Shown here: positions 46,606 through 57,606 of the stretch, one piece after another
Numbering within the stretch: the stretch's first letter is position 1
Layout of the letters: every line of letters begins with the position of its first letter
NCBI GenBank assembly: GCA_963920765.1
Contig: OY987250.1
Span: forward strand, 1-64,000
Source of the DNA: Ulota crispa
Lineage: Eukaryota; Streptophyta; Bryopsida; Orthotrichales; Orthotrichaceae
Length of the DNA: 64,000 nt
Direction: 5' to 3'
Translations under genes and position numbers: made by a program
The notes under the pieces: model-generated
Told to the model about the DNA's origin: nothing
The model's input: only the letters and a program-made list of their open reading frames with translations
The model's database searches: none

Positions 46606-46930
46606 AAGAAGTCAAGACTACAATGGACATCCTTGTACAAAATATCAAATAGAAAAAACATAATCAATGATTTTACAAATTAGATTTTTGATGCTAAAAA
46701 CTAGACTTCAAAAGGAATAGTTCAAGAATATACACTACTAAAATTAGCAATTCAATTAGGATTTAGGGGTGTTCAAAATGAAAGCAACAGCAAGATGTGG
46801 TGCCTTTGGCATCTAGGGGTTAAGTGTTTTAGGCTTCATTGCCTTATAACCAAAAGTGAAGATATGCAGAAATTGTATTTTTTGGCTTTCAAGGCATGAC
46901 CAACATGATTTTCTAACTTGCACTATCTAG

Positions 46931-47202
46931 TTAATCCTTAAATGCCTCATATTAGGCATAGTAGACACTTTATAAAAGTGATAGGTTTTACTTTGAGATC
47001 TCAAATAGCTCACTAGAACTATATTGATATGTATTCCAACTTCTTTGTTAATATGAAATGTTGTGAGCGTTAGTTGATCTTAAATGTAGTAAAGTTCTTT
47101 GTTGATATTGACTATAGTAAAAGTGTGGATTCATTACTAATACAAGAAACATGTTTCATACTGTGCTAGTTGTAGCAGCATGCTCAAACATTTTAGGGTT
47201 AA
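46931..47202. mobile_element. TTAA-flanked element g, 272 bp
   Basis: The left terminus is TTAATCCTTAAATGCC; the right terminus in reverse complement is TTAACCCTAAAATGTTTGAG. TTAA is at both sides (46931-46934, 47199-47202). The interior aligns with 29650-29790. Non-coding. Confidence 0.6.
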
Positions 47203-47396
47203 GCTAGTAATAGATCATTAAAAATAAACTTTCAGTGCAAATTTATGTGAAGTAATCCACTAATGCCCATAAAACAAGCGCTCTTCATTCAAGTCATCCT
47301 GACATAATTACAATTATAGCCCTAAGATCTTCAAGGCTTGATCACAAAGAAAGAAAAATCATAAAATTGTTCCTTAAGGATATTTCCAAACTAGAA

Positions 47397-47846
47397 CTAG
47401 GCATTGTTGGAAAACACATGCCTCCAATTCCAAGGGTGGAAGTCACAAGAAGCAACAAGCTTAAGGGCTTTTGTAAGTGCAGCTCCTTCAACTACTACTT
47501 TGCCATGTTCAAGCAAAGTGTCAAAAACATTTGCATCCTCCAATATTAAATGATACACTACCTTATTGTCTCTCTCCATTCTATGGTCATACGTGCTCAA
47601 TTCAACAAAGTGGATGAACAATGAAGAGGGATCAATGTCAGAGATGAAGTTTATCAGATTAAATGTTTTGGCAATGTTTGTGGCATTTTGCAATAGGTCA
47701 AATCTCTCATCCTTGGGAGCATTCAAATAATGTTCATTCAAGGCATTGAAAGTGGCATTATGAGGCTTTTGTTGCTGGTTGAACAAAGGCATGCCATGAG
47801 ACAAAACTTGCTTGAGAAGTGCCTGAAACTCTGTCTAGCTTGAGTA
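47397..47846 (-). CDS. Candidate internal exon of an unrecognised gene
   Basis: A minus-strand frame is open from a possible splice acceptor (complement AAGCTAG, near 47840) to a stop at 47397, about 145 codons. It is compositionally ordinary protein (SHGMPLFNQQQKPHNATFNA, then DERFDLLQNATNIAKTFNLI, then VVEGAALTKALKLVASCD) rather than reiterated or hydrophobic junk, which is rare in this window. I recognise no domain. No start codon is convincing and no copy exists in the window. It may belong with 48258-48410 on the same strand. It could also be a fragment of an unfamiliar transposon gene. Confidence 0.3.
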
Positions 47847-48257
47847 CAATGACAATTTGCCTTGTAGGTCAAGCACAAGTAAATCACATCACTACGTTAC
47901 ATATGCGTAATATATAGCACTTGCAAATTCACTATCTCAATAACTTTTGTATAACTTACTGATTAATCATGCAAAGATGAGAACTAGTGTTCTTGTCACT
48001 GTGCTAAATTTATGCACAGCTTGAAAGACTAAACCTTGAGGAAACTCATAATTGTATCCCAACATTTTGAAAGTTCTTGTGAGAAGCTCTCTGTAAATTT
48101 GACTGATGCCATTGCAATAACATCATCATCTCCTCTAGCTTGCATCATTTGTTATAGACTTGCAATTCTTCATCAAATCAACGTTTGATATGGTATAGCT
48201 GCTTAGAAATCATATATTTATAAGAACTACTGAAGGAACCACCAGAGAAAAGATATA

Positions 48258-48410
48258 CCTGCATCCAAGAAGGCGCAATCGTATTGGCCAGGGAGTCCCA
48301 ATAAGGCGAGTACAACTTTTTGTCCAAGACTGGTTGCCAAACACATACCAATGCCACTCTCATCACCATCAATACCAAAGCAATAGCAAAATAGCATACA
48401 ATATTTCATC
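48258..48410 (-). CDS. Candidate small exon ending at a GT donor
   Basis: The minus-strand frame reads FGIDGDESGIGMCLATSL and continues to FLDAG, where complement CAG/GTATATC looks like a splice donor at 48258. About 50 codons. No family recognised; linkage with the exon candidate at 47397-47846 is only by strand and distance. Confidence 0.22.
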
Positions 48411-51119
48411 CAAGTACCAAATCTGTAGACTGCACATAAAATTATTGGAGATTCAACATTCCCAATTATTCAAATATTCTTGATACAGTTCTCAAAACAC
48501 TAATTGGTAGATATTGTCAAGTGCCTAGTACTGTGCCATCAACCAAATTAGCTCCAAAAAATAGCAAAGTTGCTTTGTGAATGCCTTCAATCTACACATA
48601 AAAGGCCATGGAAGAGAGTCTGCCACATTGAGAACTAGAATGTTTTTAATAATAAGACTGTAGCTTGATAATATATGGACCCGGTGCATTCACTTGTCTA
48701 CATGGTACACACAAGAGTGATTTTTCATTTCTAATGCAATATGACACGAACTCTGTTGTGACAAGAAGTTTCACATTGGCTACAATCTAAACTGAAAAAA
48801 ACCAAGGTCTGGGACATGTTCAACAATGCCTTATCATACACAAACAAAACAAGTGGTTGAAGTCATGAATGTACCTTGGCAACAGCCAAGCATGTTTGGC
48901 ACGCCCAATGTGGAATATGTGTATCAAAAACTTCCATATTACGTCCATCTAGTTGAGGTACCCATATCTAGTTGCAATAAAAAGTTAACTTCATTAGCAG
49001 TACACTGATGATAATTTCCAAGAAAACATAAAAGATAAACAAATTGTGCTTATTCACTCCAATCTCTGAAAACCATATAATGATAGAAGTCTCTCACTGA
49101 GAACCATAACACTTGAATATTATGATTTAAATGTAGTCGCCACCATGACCTAGACTTTATAACAACAATAGCAATGAAGTAGTAGTGATCAAATTCTCAT
49201 TACAGGCGCAATACACCAACAAGCTTATTCACAAGAGCAAGATAGGTATGGCCCTTTTCTTAATTTTGAAAAGTGCTTTTCTAAAGATTTGTTCACAAAC
49301 ATAATTTGATTTCAAATCAAAATGCCAATAAAGATAAAATGATAATAGAGTCCTTGGCTAGAATTAAGGACATATTATCAAATTCACTTGTAGCTTCTAA
49401 ACCAACGGATCTCTTGAATCTAACAACAATATGAAAAATTGTTGATAAAAAGATAAGTGTTTTTACCATAACTTTTAAGTCCTTGTGTGGAGTTTGCTTC
49501 CAAAGTCTAGGTAGGTCAATGTTTTCATGAAACACATAAATGAGCTAGCAGTGCGAGTACTTTGAGTATTGTGAGAGACCATCAAGTGCTTTAGTTGCTA
49601 TATTCTTACTTCACAAATCACAACACAAGGCTTGCTCTTGCTAAAGTGAGTATCACTAGTTGTCGTGGTGTTCCATTCTTGTAAAATCACCAAACACAAA
49701 CAATCATCAAAAAATCTACTATTGAAACTTATAAAGTGCAAAAACACAGATACAATAATTTTCAAACTTAGTGATAGTGATAATAGGAGCTACAAAAACA
49801 AAAACGTCAATAGCATGGACTTTTGCAAGTTCACCATTTGGAGAAACAGGACCGGATTAGCCCAATGGGAGTCATGGAATAGAGGATGTACTCCCAACTT
49901 CCTCATGTTTGCTATAATCATCTTTTGGCACCGATATTGGTAATGCTATTGCCTGGTTATATCATCTTGAAAATCACATTGATGTCAATTGAGACCACAT
50001 CAAAAATATTGAGAAGAGTTTTAGAGAATCTTATACAGAAAAAGATTGGATTTTTGACTAATGACAAAATGTGAATCCATGATGAAAGATTCTCAACAAA
50101 ATTCTACACACATATTTGATACTTTTCAATGTATAGCATAGAAAATGCTTAATGGTTCCATCTAGTTATATCATTACACAATTTCTTGTCAAATTGAGAA
50201 TTGATGCCATCATTTTTGAACTATTTGAGCATTTTTTTTGAGGTGTTGCCTAATCCAATTCAATGCAGTACTTAGAAAAAGGCAATGGTTGTTGGGCATT
50301 TTCAAAAACAGCTAGAGATTATTTTTTGCCTATGAAAATAACCCCTGGTACTACAAAAATCTACAAAAATCCATGCATAGGGGCCACCTGCAATCCAACA
50401 AATAATAAGATGAAGCCTACTAGACCACAAACCATTCTCATTAAAAAGGCCCCTCCATGCACTAGATAGAAAACCAAAAAAAAAAATCCCTCCTACAACA
50501 ACACTGTGAGAATGCAATATAAGAGCCGGTTCTAAAATGCCAAACAAGAAATCTTGCTAGTTGTAGATTGCACATATCAAATTTCTCCATGATTACAATC
50601 TCCATTCTACAAAAAATGTAAATATTGATCATCTAGGAGATGTATTAGCTGGAAAGACACTGAAATTGGTAGACAATATTTAAGCCTACAAGAAACAAAC
50701 TTGCAAAGTATTGAGCAAACAAATTTCAACAATGCCAAAATCATTGATGAAGACAATCGTTAAGTGATGCAAAATTGCATGAGCACAAAAGCATGAAATT
50801 TTGATCAACTAATCACAAGTGAAGCTGACCTACAAAGATTGGATGAAAAAATTGCATTGCTTAAAAGAACATTTGCTTTTCACAATATACTTCCATACAA
50901 ATATGAAATTAGGGTGAGAATGAAGGAAAATTTATGTACCGCATTGAGCACAATAAAAACAAAGCATCTTACATTGTTAGAAAAATTTTAGAATATACAT
51001 TATATTTTGGTATTAGCACTTATCAAAACTTCAATTACTCCTCTTTTTCAAAATGCATTCCATCATTGGTTTTTTTTTTGCATAGAAGTATTCCAATCAT
51101 CAATAACTATTGTTAATGG
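48411..51119. other. AT-rich spacer, no gene recognised
   Basis: Several short frames without motifs, no repeat partner identified. Confidence 0.4.
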
Positions 51120-53270
51120 ATCTCAAAGATGTAAATGTGTATCTTTCAATGGCTTTGGTAATTGAAATAAATAGCATTGAGAATTGACAATGATTGTAGT
51201 AGCAAGATCTTGAAGAGCAGGGTTGGCCAAAACTATTTCTTGAAGTCTGAAAATCTCATCATGTAGTGTCTTCTTGCTTAACTTTGCTAGGTTTGAGGAT
51301 GATAAATTTTCTCCCAAACATGATGTGGAATCATTTTTTTCATTTTCCATAAAAATATCCTCTATAGGCAAAAAAGCAAAAAGGTCTTCTCCATGATCTA
51401 ATGTTGTAGGAATTATCCATGTTCCATCTTCTAAAGAACTGTAAAAACAATCACATACTTTAATGAGCTGTTCATTGTCAATTTTTGTGAAGAAGTATAG
51501 AACTCATATTATATGTTTGTACATATTTTCTTGACAAACCCAAACACATATACAAAAAGCCCATTTTGTATCTAGATGATAAATAGGATACTACACATTT
51601 GGACCATGACTGTGATTGAAAACAATAATAAGATCCAATTTTAAAGATGAGAATATAATATCTTCTTGATTTATAGCTTTGCTTTTTAGCACCATGTCTT
51701 TGATTAGATCATCTCAATGAGTATTTGAAATTTGACCATGTCATTTTAATAGGTCCATGTACCAATAATGTTGTGCCAAATCTTCTATAAGCGTCCATAA
51801 CAATCAATCCAATCTTTTTAGCAATAGACTTTATTTGCTTAGTACTTGTCTTGTTTTCATAAAGTTATGATATGATTCTAATACTGCATCAGCATCTTGG
51901 CTTGCATGGAAAAACTAATGTGTAGCTTTTATCCACATACCAATAAAGAATATGTATGTAAATTGTTAAAAATTTAATTGTATGCAAGCAAAAAGAAGAC
52001 AAAATCAATAAAGAAGAGGTAAGAGTTACTTACCAAGTTTTCTCATCCAAATTGTTTTGAAGTAATTACAAAACTTAACTTTTTGTACATAGTCCAAACA
52101 TATTTGGTTCAATTTAGTTGATGCTTTTGCTATCATTTGAACAACCAATTTTCCAAATGTATCCATATACATTATTTCATAAAATCTATGCATAATATCT
52201 TGTCAAATTTCTTTGCTTGATCTTTTTTTAAGAAGATGATTCAGCCAATACCTTCAAACATGCCATAAACAAAGAATTGTGGCAATAGAATCCCTCTATA
52301 TCATCTTGTAAAATATACACAAAAATGGTTTGAGTGTCAAGTCTTTTATAAACATGTAAAGTTGTTATGATTACTTGATTTTTACATTAACAACCTACAT
52401 TACTATTACAAATTTATAAAAGTGTAAACACTATAATATACAATATATAAAACATATGCAAATTATAAAAATTAAAAAAATAACATGTATCAAGAATAAT
52501 AATAACTCACCAAATAGCTTTGATCTTTGCATCAGCATTATCAACTATAAATGCATTAGGCTCGCATGAAGAGTCATGTTCTTGTGTTATTGCATTCGCT
52601 GCTTTCAACCATACTGCCATATCTATTGTCTTAGCACTGCTTGTTATGATCTATGCAATTAGAATGCCATTTGAAAACAAATCAAAAACCATAATTGTAA
52701 ATAGATGATATTGCACAAATTCCAACAAAGACATTTGTAAATAAAAGCCCACAAAAATTCATAAATTGCATGCTTTTAAGCAATTTCATAATTCTAAAGT
52801 CTAGATTACCACCTTATACTTATTAGTGCCAAATGTAGCATCGCAAGCACTAATTCTATCATGTTGAAAATCACACATTTTTTTTGTTGCCAAGTTAATT
52901 GAATACCTAAAACATAAAGTTGATCACATGTACTCATACCCTCTTGGTAGAAGAAAATGGAATTTGGATTTTTAATAGCCCGCAGTTCAACACTTATAGT
53001 GTCTGAAATGTGTTTTTGATACAATCTTTTGTACCACTTCCGAGCCAAATTCAATATATCTTTTGATTTTAAGCAATCATCTTGTAATATATTCTCTTCA
53101 CTATCTTCATGAATTTTGGATTTCACTAATAGTAAATGTTGCTCCAAAATTTGTGTAGGCCTAAGCTTACAAGCTAATTGTTCTTCAAACCATACCTTCA
53201 AGTCTTGAGATATCCAAGGTTTATATTGTGCCTTTTGTTTAATTGCATTAACTTTCTAATGATGAAGCAT
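51120..53270 (-). pseudogene. MULE/FAR1-type transposase relic with DDE and SWIM domains
   Basis: Read on the minus strand, homologous segments follow in the order expected for a plant MULE transposase or its FAR1/FHY3 relatives. (1) 53270-52806: an N-terminal helical region, a FFYQE-like segment, then, after a one-base shift in an A-run, CDATFGTNKYK, which holds the first catalytic Asp of the MULE DDE domain. (2) 52700-52505: MVFDLFSNGI, IITSS and PNAFIVDNADAKI, the second catalytic region with VDDA changed to VDNA, ending at a GT donor. (3) 52290-52035: LCLWHV and a helical C-part ending at donor GTAAGT. (4) 51960-51120: DADAVLESYH, a SWIM-like zinc motif (CICVWVCQENMYKH, last Cys lost) and a C-terminal tail. 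Stops and shifts interrupt every segment, so it is dead. Several segment boundaries look like genuine splice sites. It could be a transposon or a domesticated FAR1-like gene. I found no MULE TIRs around it. Confidence 0.7.
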
Positions 53271-53396
53271 GTTTCCAATTTGGTTTGGAAAAGTATCCTT
53301 TATTGGAAGTTTGTTGTATTGATGATAATAATATATTCTAAATTTTAGTAAATTTAATATTTATGTAACAACAAGCCTATCTTTCTTCTATTGAAA

Positions 53397-53667
53397 GGTT
53401 GGAATCAAGTATTAGGAGTTTGCTCTAGGCAAAGAGAGATATGCTAAGTGGAGTACTCAACATTGGAAAGAGAGCATGTAATAGGAAGCACCTCATAGAG
53501 AGGATTAGACCATGAGCGTGGTTATTCCATACGATTAGGTGAAAGAAGAGTAGTTGGAAGAGTATATAGATGAGAGGTTTGAGAATACATTCATGTCTTC
53601 CATTTGTATTTTATACATTTTTGTATACCATGTGTACTTTTGCTTTTCTATCTTTTTTACATTTTCA
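53397..53667 (+). repeat. 5' LTR
   Basis: Aligns along its length with 57592-57870. Shared words are TTAGGAGTTTGCT, GATATGCTA, AGAGTATATAGATGAGAGG, TTCATTTGTAT/TTCCATTTGTAT and TTTCAATA. The first bases have decayed (GGTTGG instead of TGTTG). It ends ATTTTCA, three bases before the PBS. Confidence 0.9.
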
Positions 53668-53670
53668 ATA

Positions 53671-53683
53671 GGTTATGGGCCCA
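53671..53683 (+). promoter_or_regulatory. Primer-binding site complementary to half initiator tRNA-Met
   Basis: GGTTATGGGCCCA is complementary, over 13 bases, to TGGGCCCATAACC in the anticodon stem-loop of plant initiator tRNA-Met rather than to the tRNA 3' end (whose complement would be TGGTATCAGAGC). Priming by a cleaved half initiator tRNA is known from Drosophila copia and other hemiviruses. The match and its position just after the LTR are seen here; the priming mode is inferred. Confidence 0.75.
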
Positions 53684-53701
53684 TTTCTTTGAGTTTTGGA
53701 A

Positions 53702-53936
53702 GTGTGTCCACAACAAGGTCACCATTACTCTCACTTAAATCCAACTCCAACTCCCCTTGCAAATCTCCATGCTCACAAAAGGTCACATCACAACATCAAA
53801 TGAACTTCTTAGACTTCAAACAAATCAACCTATATATCGTTGAATCCTTGCAATATCCCAAAAACAAACACGTCACCGCCTTTGCATCAAGCTTGGTCTT
53901 TGATGCATCGGGGATCTTGACTTCTTGCAACACATC
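53702..53936 (-). repeat. Inverted fragment of the element's own integrase region
   Basis: The reverse complement of this stretch aligns with 55490-55729 over about 235 bases (GATGTGTTG, CATCAAAGACCAAGCTTGAT, GTTGTGATGTGACCTTTTGT, GGTGACCTTGTTGTGGACAC). It lies immediately before the gag relic. The junction falls in a short shared word near 53928-53936 (CAACACATC), suggesting a template switch. A full transcript could pair the two copies. Confidence 0.8.
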
Positions 53937-53937
53937 A

Positions 53938-54381
53938 ACAAAGTGAAGACTCTTGCAAACCATTTCGACGTCTTTGATGTATCCTTGACGAAGGGAACAT
54001 TGTCATGACTATTTTGGAGAATTTGCCATCTTCTTTTGAGAACTTAATTGTGACAATAGAGACAAAGGACATCAAGAGGCTTATCCTCACATACATGACA
54101 TTGCGATTGATGCATGAAGTGACAAGGAAGAAAAAGCATCAAATCATGGCTATGAAGAATGTGGCTTTGATTGCTTGCTACAAGAGTAGTGGAGATTCAA
54201 CTAAGGTTCAAGGTAAGCCCCTTCTATGCAATGTGGCAAACTGGGCCATTTTGCTTGTAATTGCTACAAACGCAAAAATCATAGAGGTGAGAAGGCCAAC
54301 AAAGTCAAAGCGGATGAGAGTGGTGAAGATTATATATTCATGGTCTTTCATAATGGTCCATTGAGCTTGGCAGGTGATTAA
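53938..54381 (+). pseudogene. copia gag relic (C-terminal part)
   Basis: After a lost N-terminus the frame resumes with HINKVKTLANHFDVFDVSL and, after a shift, VMTILENLPSSFENLIVTIE, the signature of the copia-type gag (UBN2) domain, then TYMTLRLMHEVTRKKK. Around 54215-54270 a zinc-knuckle-like segment (CGKLGHFACNCYKRK) is visible in another frame, with the first Cys displaced by a one-base change. It ends with the TAA at 54379-54381, just before the protease. Gag would form the particle core; this one cannot. Confidence 0.75.
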
Positions 54382-55896
54382 ATGATGAATTCGAGGGCTA
54401 CCACCCACATGTCATTGTATGAAGCTCATTTTAAACCTTTTGAAACCATTTTGGCAAAGAAGGTGTTAATGGGTGATAATTTGGTGCTCCAAGCCATTAG
54501 AAATGGCTCCATTTTTGTAGACTCTCTTATTGAGGGATGCACTAAGCGCATTTGGTTCAAGAATGTGTTGTATGTGCCAAAGTTGCAAAACACCTTCTTT
54601 CGGTGAGCAAAATAATAGAAAGAAGGCTAAATGTACAATTTGGAAATCGTAGATGCATTATGAGGTCTTCTAATAGAGTCACATAAGCCATAGCATCACG
54701 TAAGGGCAATTTGTATTGTTTGGAGTGCAAAGTTGTGTATGGAAGAGAGAGTGCCCAAGTTGTCACTTGAAACAAAAATGGATTGATTTTGTAGCATTGA
54801 CGCGTGGGGCACTTGAATGTGCAAAGTTTGAGGGCTTTTCTAAGTTTATTGAGCGGCCTTGACCTTTCTAAGTCTCATGGTAATGTCTTGCCTAATGTTT
54901 GTGAGGATTGCATTAAGGGCATACAACAACGGAATTGATTTCCGCAGGAAGGTGCCACACGTATCACCAAAGTGTTGGGCATTATGCATTCAAATGTGTA
55001 TGGCCCCATAAAAACAACGTCATTAAATTGAGCAAGATACTTTTTAACTTTCATTGACGATCTTTCAAAAAAGGTGCAGGTATACTTTCTCAACACCAAA
55101 GGCATATGTTTTTGAGCGGTTCAAAGAGTTCAAGGCTTTGGTGGAAAAGGAGGCAGAGTGCTTCATAAAAGTGTTGCCGTTTGACAACGACGAAGAGTAC
55201 ATTTTAAACTAATTTGAGACCTACTTGAAGGCCCAAGGTATTGTACATTAAACCTCAACTTTGCATACACCATAACAAAATAGAGTGGCTAAGAGGACTA
55301 ATTGCACCATTGTGGAGATGGCTAGGAGCATATTCTATGACCAAAAGCTTAGGTTGAAGTATTGGATTAAGGCAATGAATAACGCAATGTATATTTGCAA
55401 TCAATGCCTCACTAGTACAATGGATGGTAAAACTCCACAAGTAGCGTGGAATAAATAAAGGCTTTTGGTGATACACAATCGGATTTTTAGATGTGTTGTA
55501 TATGCCAAGATCCTCAATGCATTAAAGACCAAATTTGATGTAAAGGCGATGAGGTGTTTATTTTTGGAATATTGTGAGGGCTCCAAAGCATATAAATTGA
55601 TTTGTTTAGAGTCTAAGAAAATCATTCAATGTTGTGATGTGACCTTTTGTGAGTACAGAGATTTACAAAGGGAGTTTGAGTTGGGTCTAAGTAGAAGTAA
55701 TGGTGACCTTCTTGTGGACACACCTCCAACGCCCTCGCATGATAATGATGACGATGGAGATGATGAGGACCAGCCTTGTGAAGATGGAGATAGAAATTTT
55801 GTGGAAGATGCAAATGCAAGCCAAAGTAACAAAGGCTCCAAGTTTAAAAAAATCACAAAAAATAAGAAGGCACAAAATATTGCTCCAAGCGTTTAA
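54382..55896 (+). pseudogene. copia protease and integrase relic
   Basis: Protease comes first: the active-site triad normally written D-S-G is N-S-R here (NSRATTHM at about 54385-54410), followed by FKNVLYVPKLQNTFF. The pre-integrase zinc finger (H..GHLN...C..C.KG) is present at about 54795-54930 but with two stops. In the integrase core the first catalytic Asp is Asn (HSNVYGP, ~54990), the second is retained (FLTFIDDLS, ~55055), and the Glu is Lys (about 55285, QNRVAKRT). A 143-codon open stretch (55465-55896) is the integrase C-terminus and linker, ending with an Asp-rich tract. The two catalytic-site changes in the integrase fit single G-to-A transitions. Read-through needs several frameshifts. 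Confidence 0.8.
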
Positions 55897-57606
55897 GTAG
55901 GAGATAGCCAATATGTGGGAGGCGCGCGGCGGTCGACAAGGGTAAGCAAGCATGTAGAGGAGTGGTGGAAGAACTACATTTTCCCTCAACCATCTTTCTA
56001 CTCGAATCATGCTAACGTGGTCTTTGCTCACGACCCCATTGCATTGAAGAAGGCTTTGGAATCTTGAAATGCAAACAAGTGGGTGGCAGCTATGGAGGAA
56101 AAGTGCTACTCTCTTTATGCCAACGACACATGAGAGCTGACCACCCTTCTTTCACCTTGTAAGGCGGTGGGATGCAAGTAAGTGTTCAAGACCAAAAGAG
56201 ATGCTACAAGAAAGATTGTGCGCCACAAAGCAAGGTTAGTGGCAAGGGTGTTTTTTCAAGTTCAAAAAATGGACTTCAACAAAACATTTGCTCCCGAGGC
56301 CAAGTTCACCACCATACGTCACATTATAGCTTTTAGAACATGATTAGACTTAAAAATGCACCAAATGGATGTGAAGACGGTCTTCTTTGATGGCAATTTG
56401 GAAGAGGACATCTACATGGAGCAACCCAAGGGGTTTGTGCAACGTAGCCATGAGTACCTTGATTACAAGCTTACAAAATCATCGTATAGGCTAAAACAAA
56501 CTTCAAGGGCATGGTACCAAAAGATTGATGCAAGTCTTTTGAGTTTTGGTTTTGAGAGGAGTATGGCGGACCATAGCTTGTATTTTGCACAAGTGGGAGC
56601 CCATGTAATGCTTGTGCTTGTGTATATTGATGACTTGGTCATTTTTTCTAGCAACATGAAGACCATGGGTGCATTAAAGGCCAAGTTGGAGGCGGCGTAC
56701 AAGATGACGGATTTGGAGAAGTTGCACTATTGCTTTGGAATAGAATTTGCTAGAGATCAAGGTGCAATGACCTTCACTATGAGCCAAATCAAGTATGTGG
56801 AAGAGGTGCTGAAGTGGTTTGATATGGAAGATTGCAAACCCATCGGCACTCTTTTAAACACCAAGGTAAAATTAATAATTTTGTATGGATGCTTTGAAGA
56901 TCGTGAATGCACCTTACAAATCACCAATTGGATCTTTGATGCATGTCATGGTGGCTACAAAGATTGATTTGACTTTTGCCGTTAATACTGTGAGCCAACA
57001 CATGACATGACCGGAATGAAATCTTTACATGGCGGTGAAGAGGATCATGAGGTATATCAAGGACACCATCTCATGTGAAATTGCAATTGGGAAGAGAGCA
57101 CATACACTTGATGGAATATTGTAATGCAGATTGGACTGGCGATGCCAACAATAAGAAGTCTATCATGGGATATGTATTTAGCTTTGAAAAGGACATGGTG
57201 TCATGGAGTAGCAAAAAACAACCTACAGCGGCTTTATCCACAACGGAGGCAGAATACATGGCGATAAACTATTGCACATTAGATGCTGTATGGCTAAGGC
57301 AGCTTTTAGAAGATGCGCGGTGTGGGGACGTGGAGGGCACTTTGATCTTGTGTGACAATCAAGGTGCCATAATTCTTGGTAAGAATCTGGTGAATCATGC
57401 AAAGACAAAGCACATCGAGGTGCAACATCATATTGTGAGGAAGAAGGCGGAAAAAGAACCATTACATTGGAATATTGTCCAATTGAGGACCTGTTGGCAG
57501 ATGCGATGACAAAGGCAATGGCAATGGATAGACATGAGCGTTTGATAAGAGCCATGGGCATTAGGGACTTTGGCTATTTGGAAAATGGGAGTGTTGAAAT
57601 GTTGTA
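55897..57606 (+). pseudogene. copia reverse transcriptase and RNase H relic
   Basis: The N-terminal part (WWKNYIFPQPSF, then ANKWVAAMEE, then VRHKARLVA) is broken by four stops. From 56356 a 203-codon stretch is open and holds the RT core: MHQMDVKTVFFDGNLEED, SSYRLKQTSRAWYQKID, and the catalytic VYIDDLVIFSSN at about 56620. RNase H follows at 57075-57509 (YCNADWTGDAN, SKKQPTAALSTTEAEYMA, LCDNQGAI, AKTKHIEVQHHIVR). After another shift the C-terminus ends in a TAA at 57604-57606, about 15 bases inside the 3' LTR. The RT and RNase H catalytic residues are kept, unlike those of the protease and integrase. Confidence 0.85.
57580..57591 (+). promoter_or_regulatory. Polypurine tract
   Basis: GGAAAATGGGAG directly precedes the 3' LTR start TGTTG. 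It would prime plus-strand synthesis. Confidence 0.75.

Larger units (their letters stand above)
44708..46823. mobile_element. TTAA-bounded composite c
   Basis: The left terminus is TTAACCCTTAAAGATGCAAA; the right terminus in reverse complement is TTAACCCCTAGATGCCAAAG. TTAA is at both sides (44708-44711, 46820-46823). Inside are a second left-type terminus (TTAACCCCCAAAAGCCCAAC at 44793), the first block of element a, foldback element C and dispersed repeat R3. Either one element was filled by others or neighbouring elements share outer ends; pairing of the termini is inference. Confidence 0.5.

Noticed and set aside
55626-56031. Minus-strand frames of 76-114 codons
   Set aside because: They are antisense to the open copia integrase C-terminal region and have no motif of their own.
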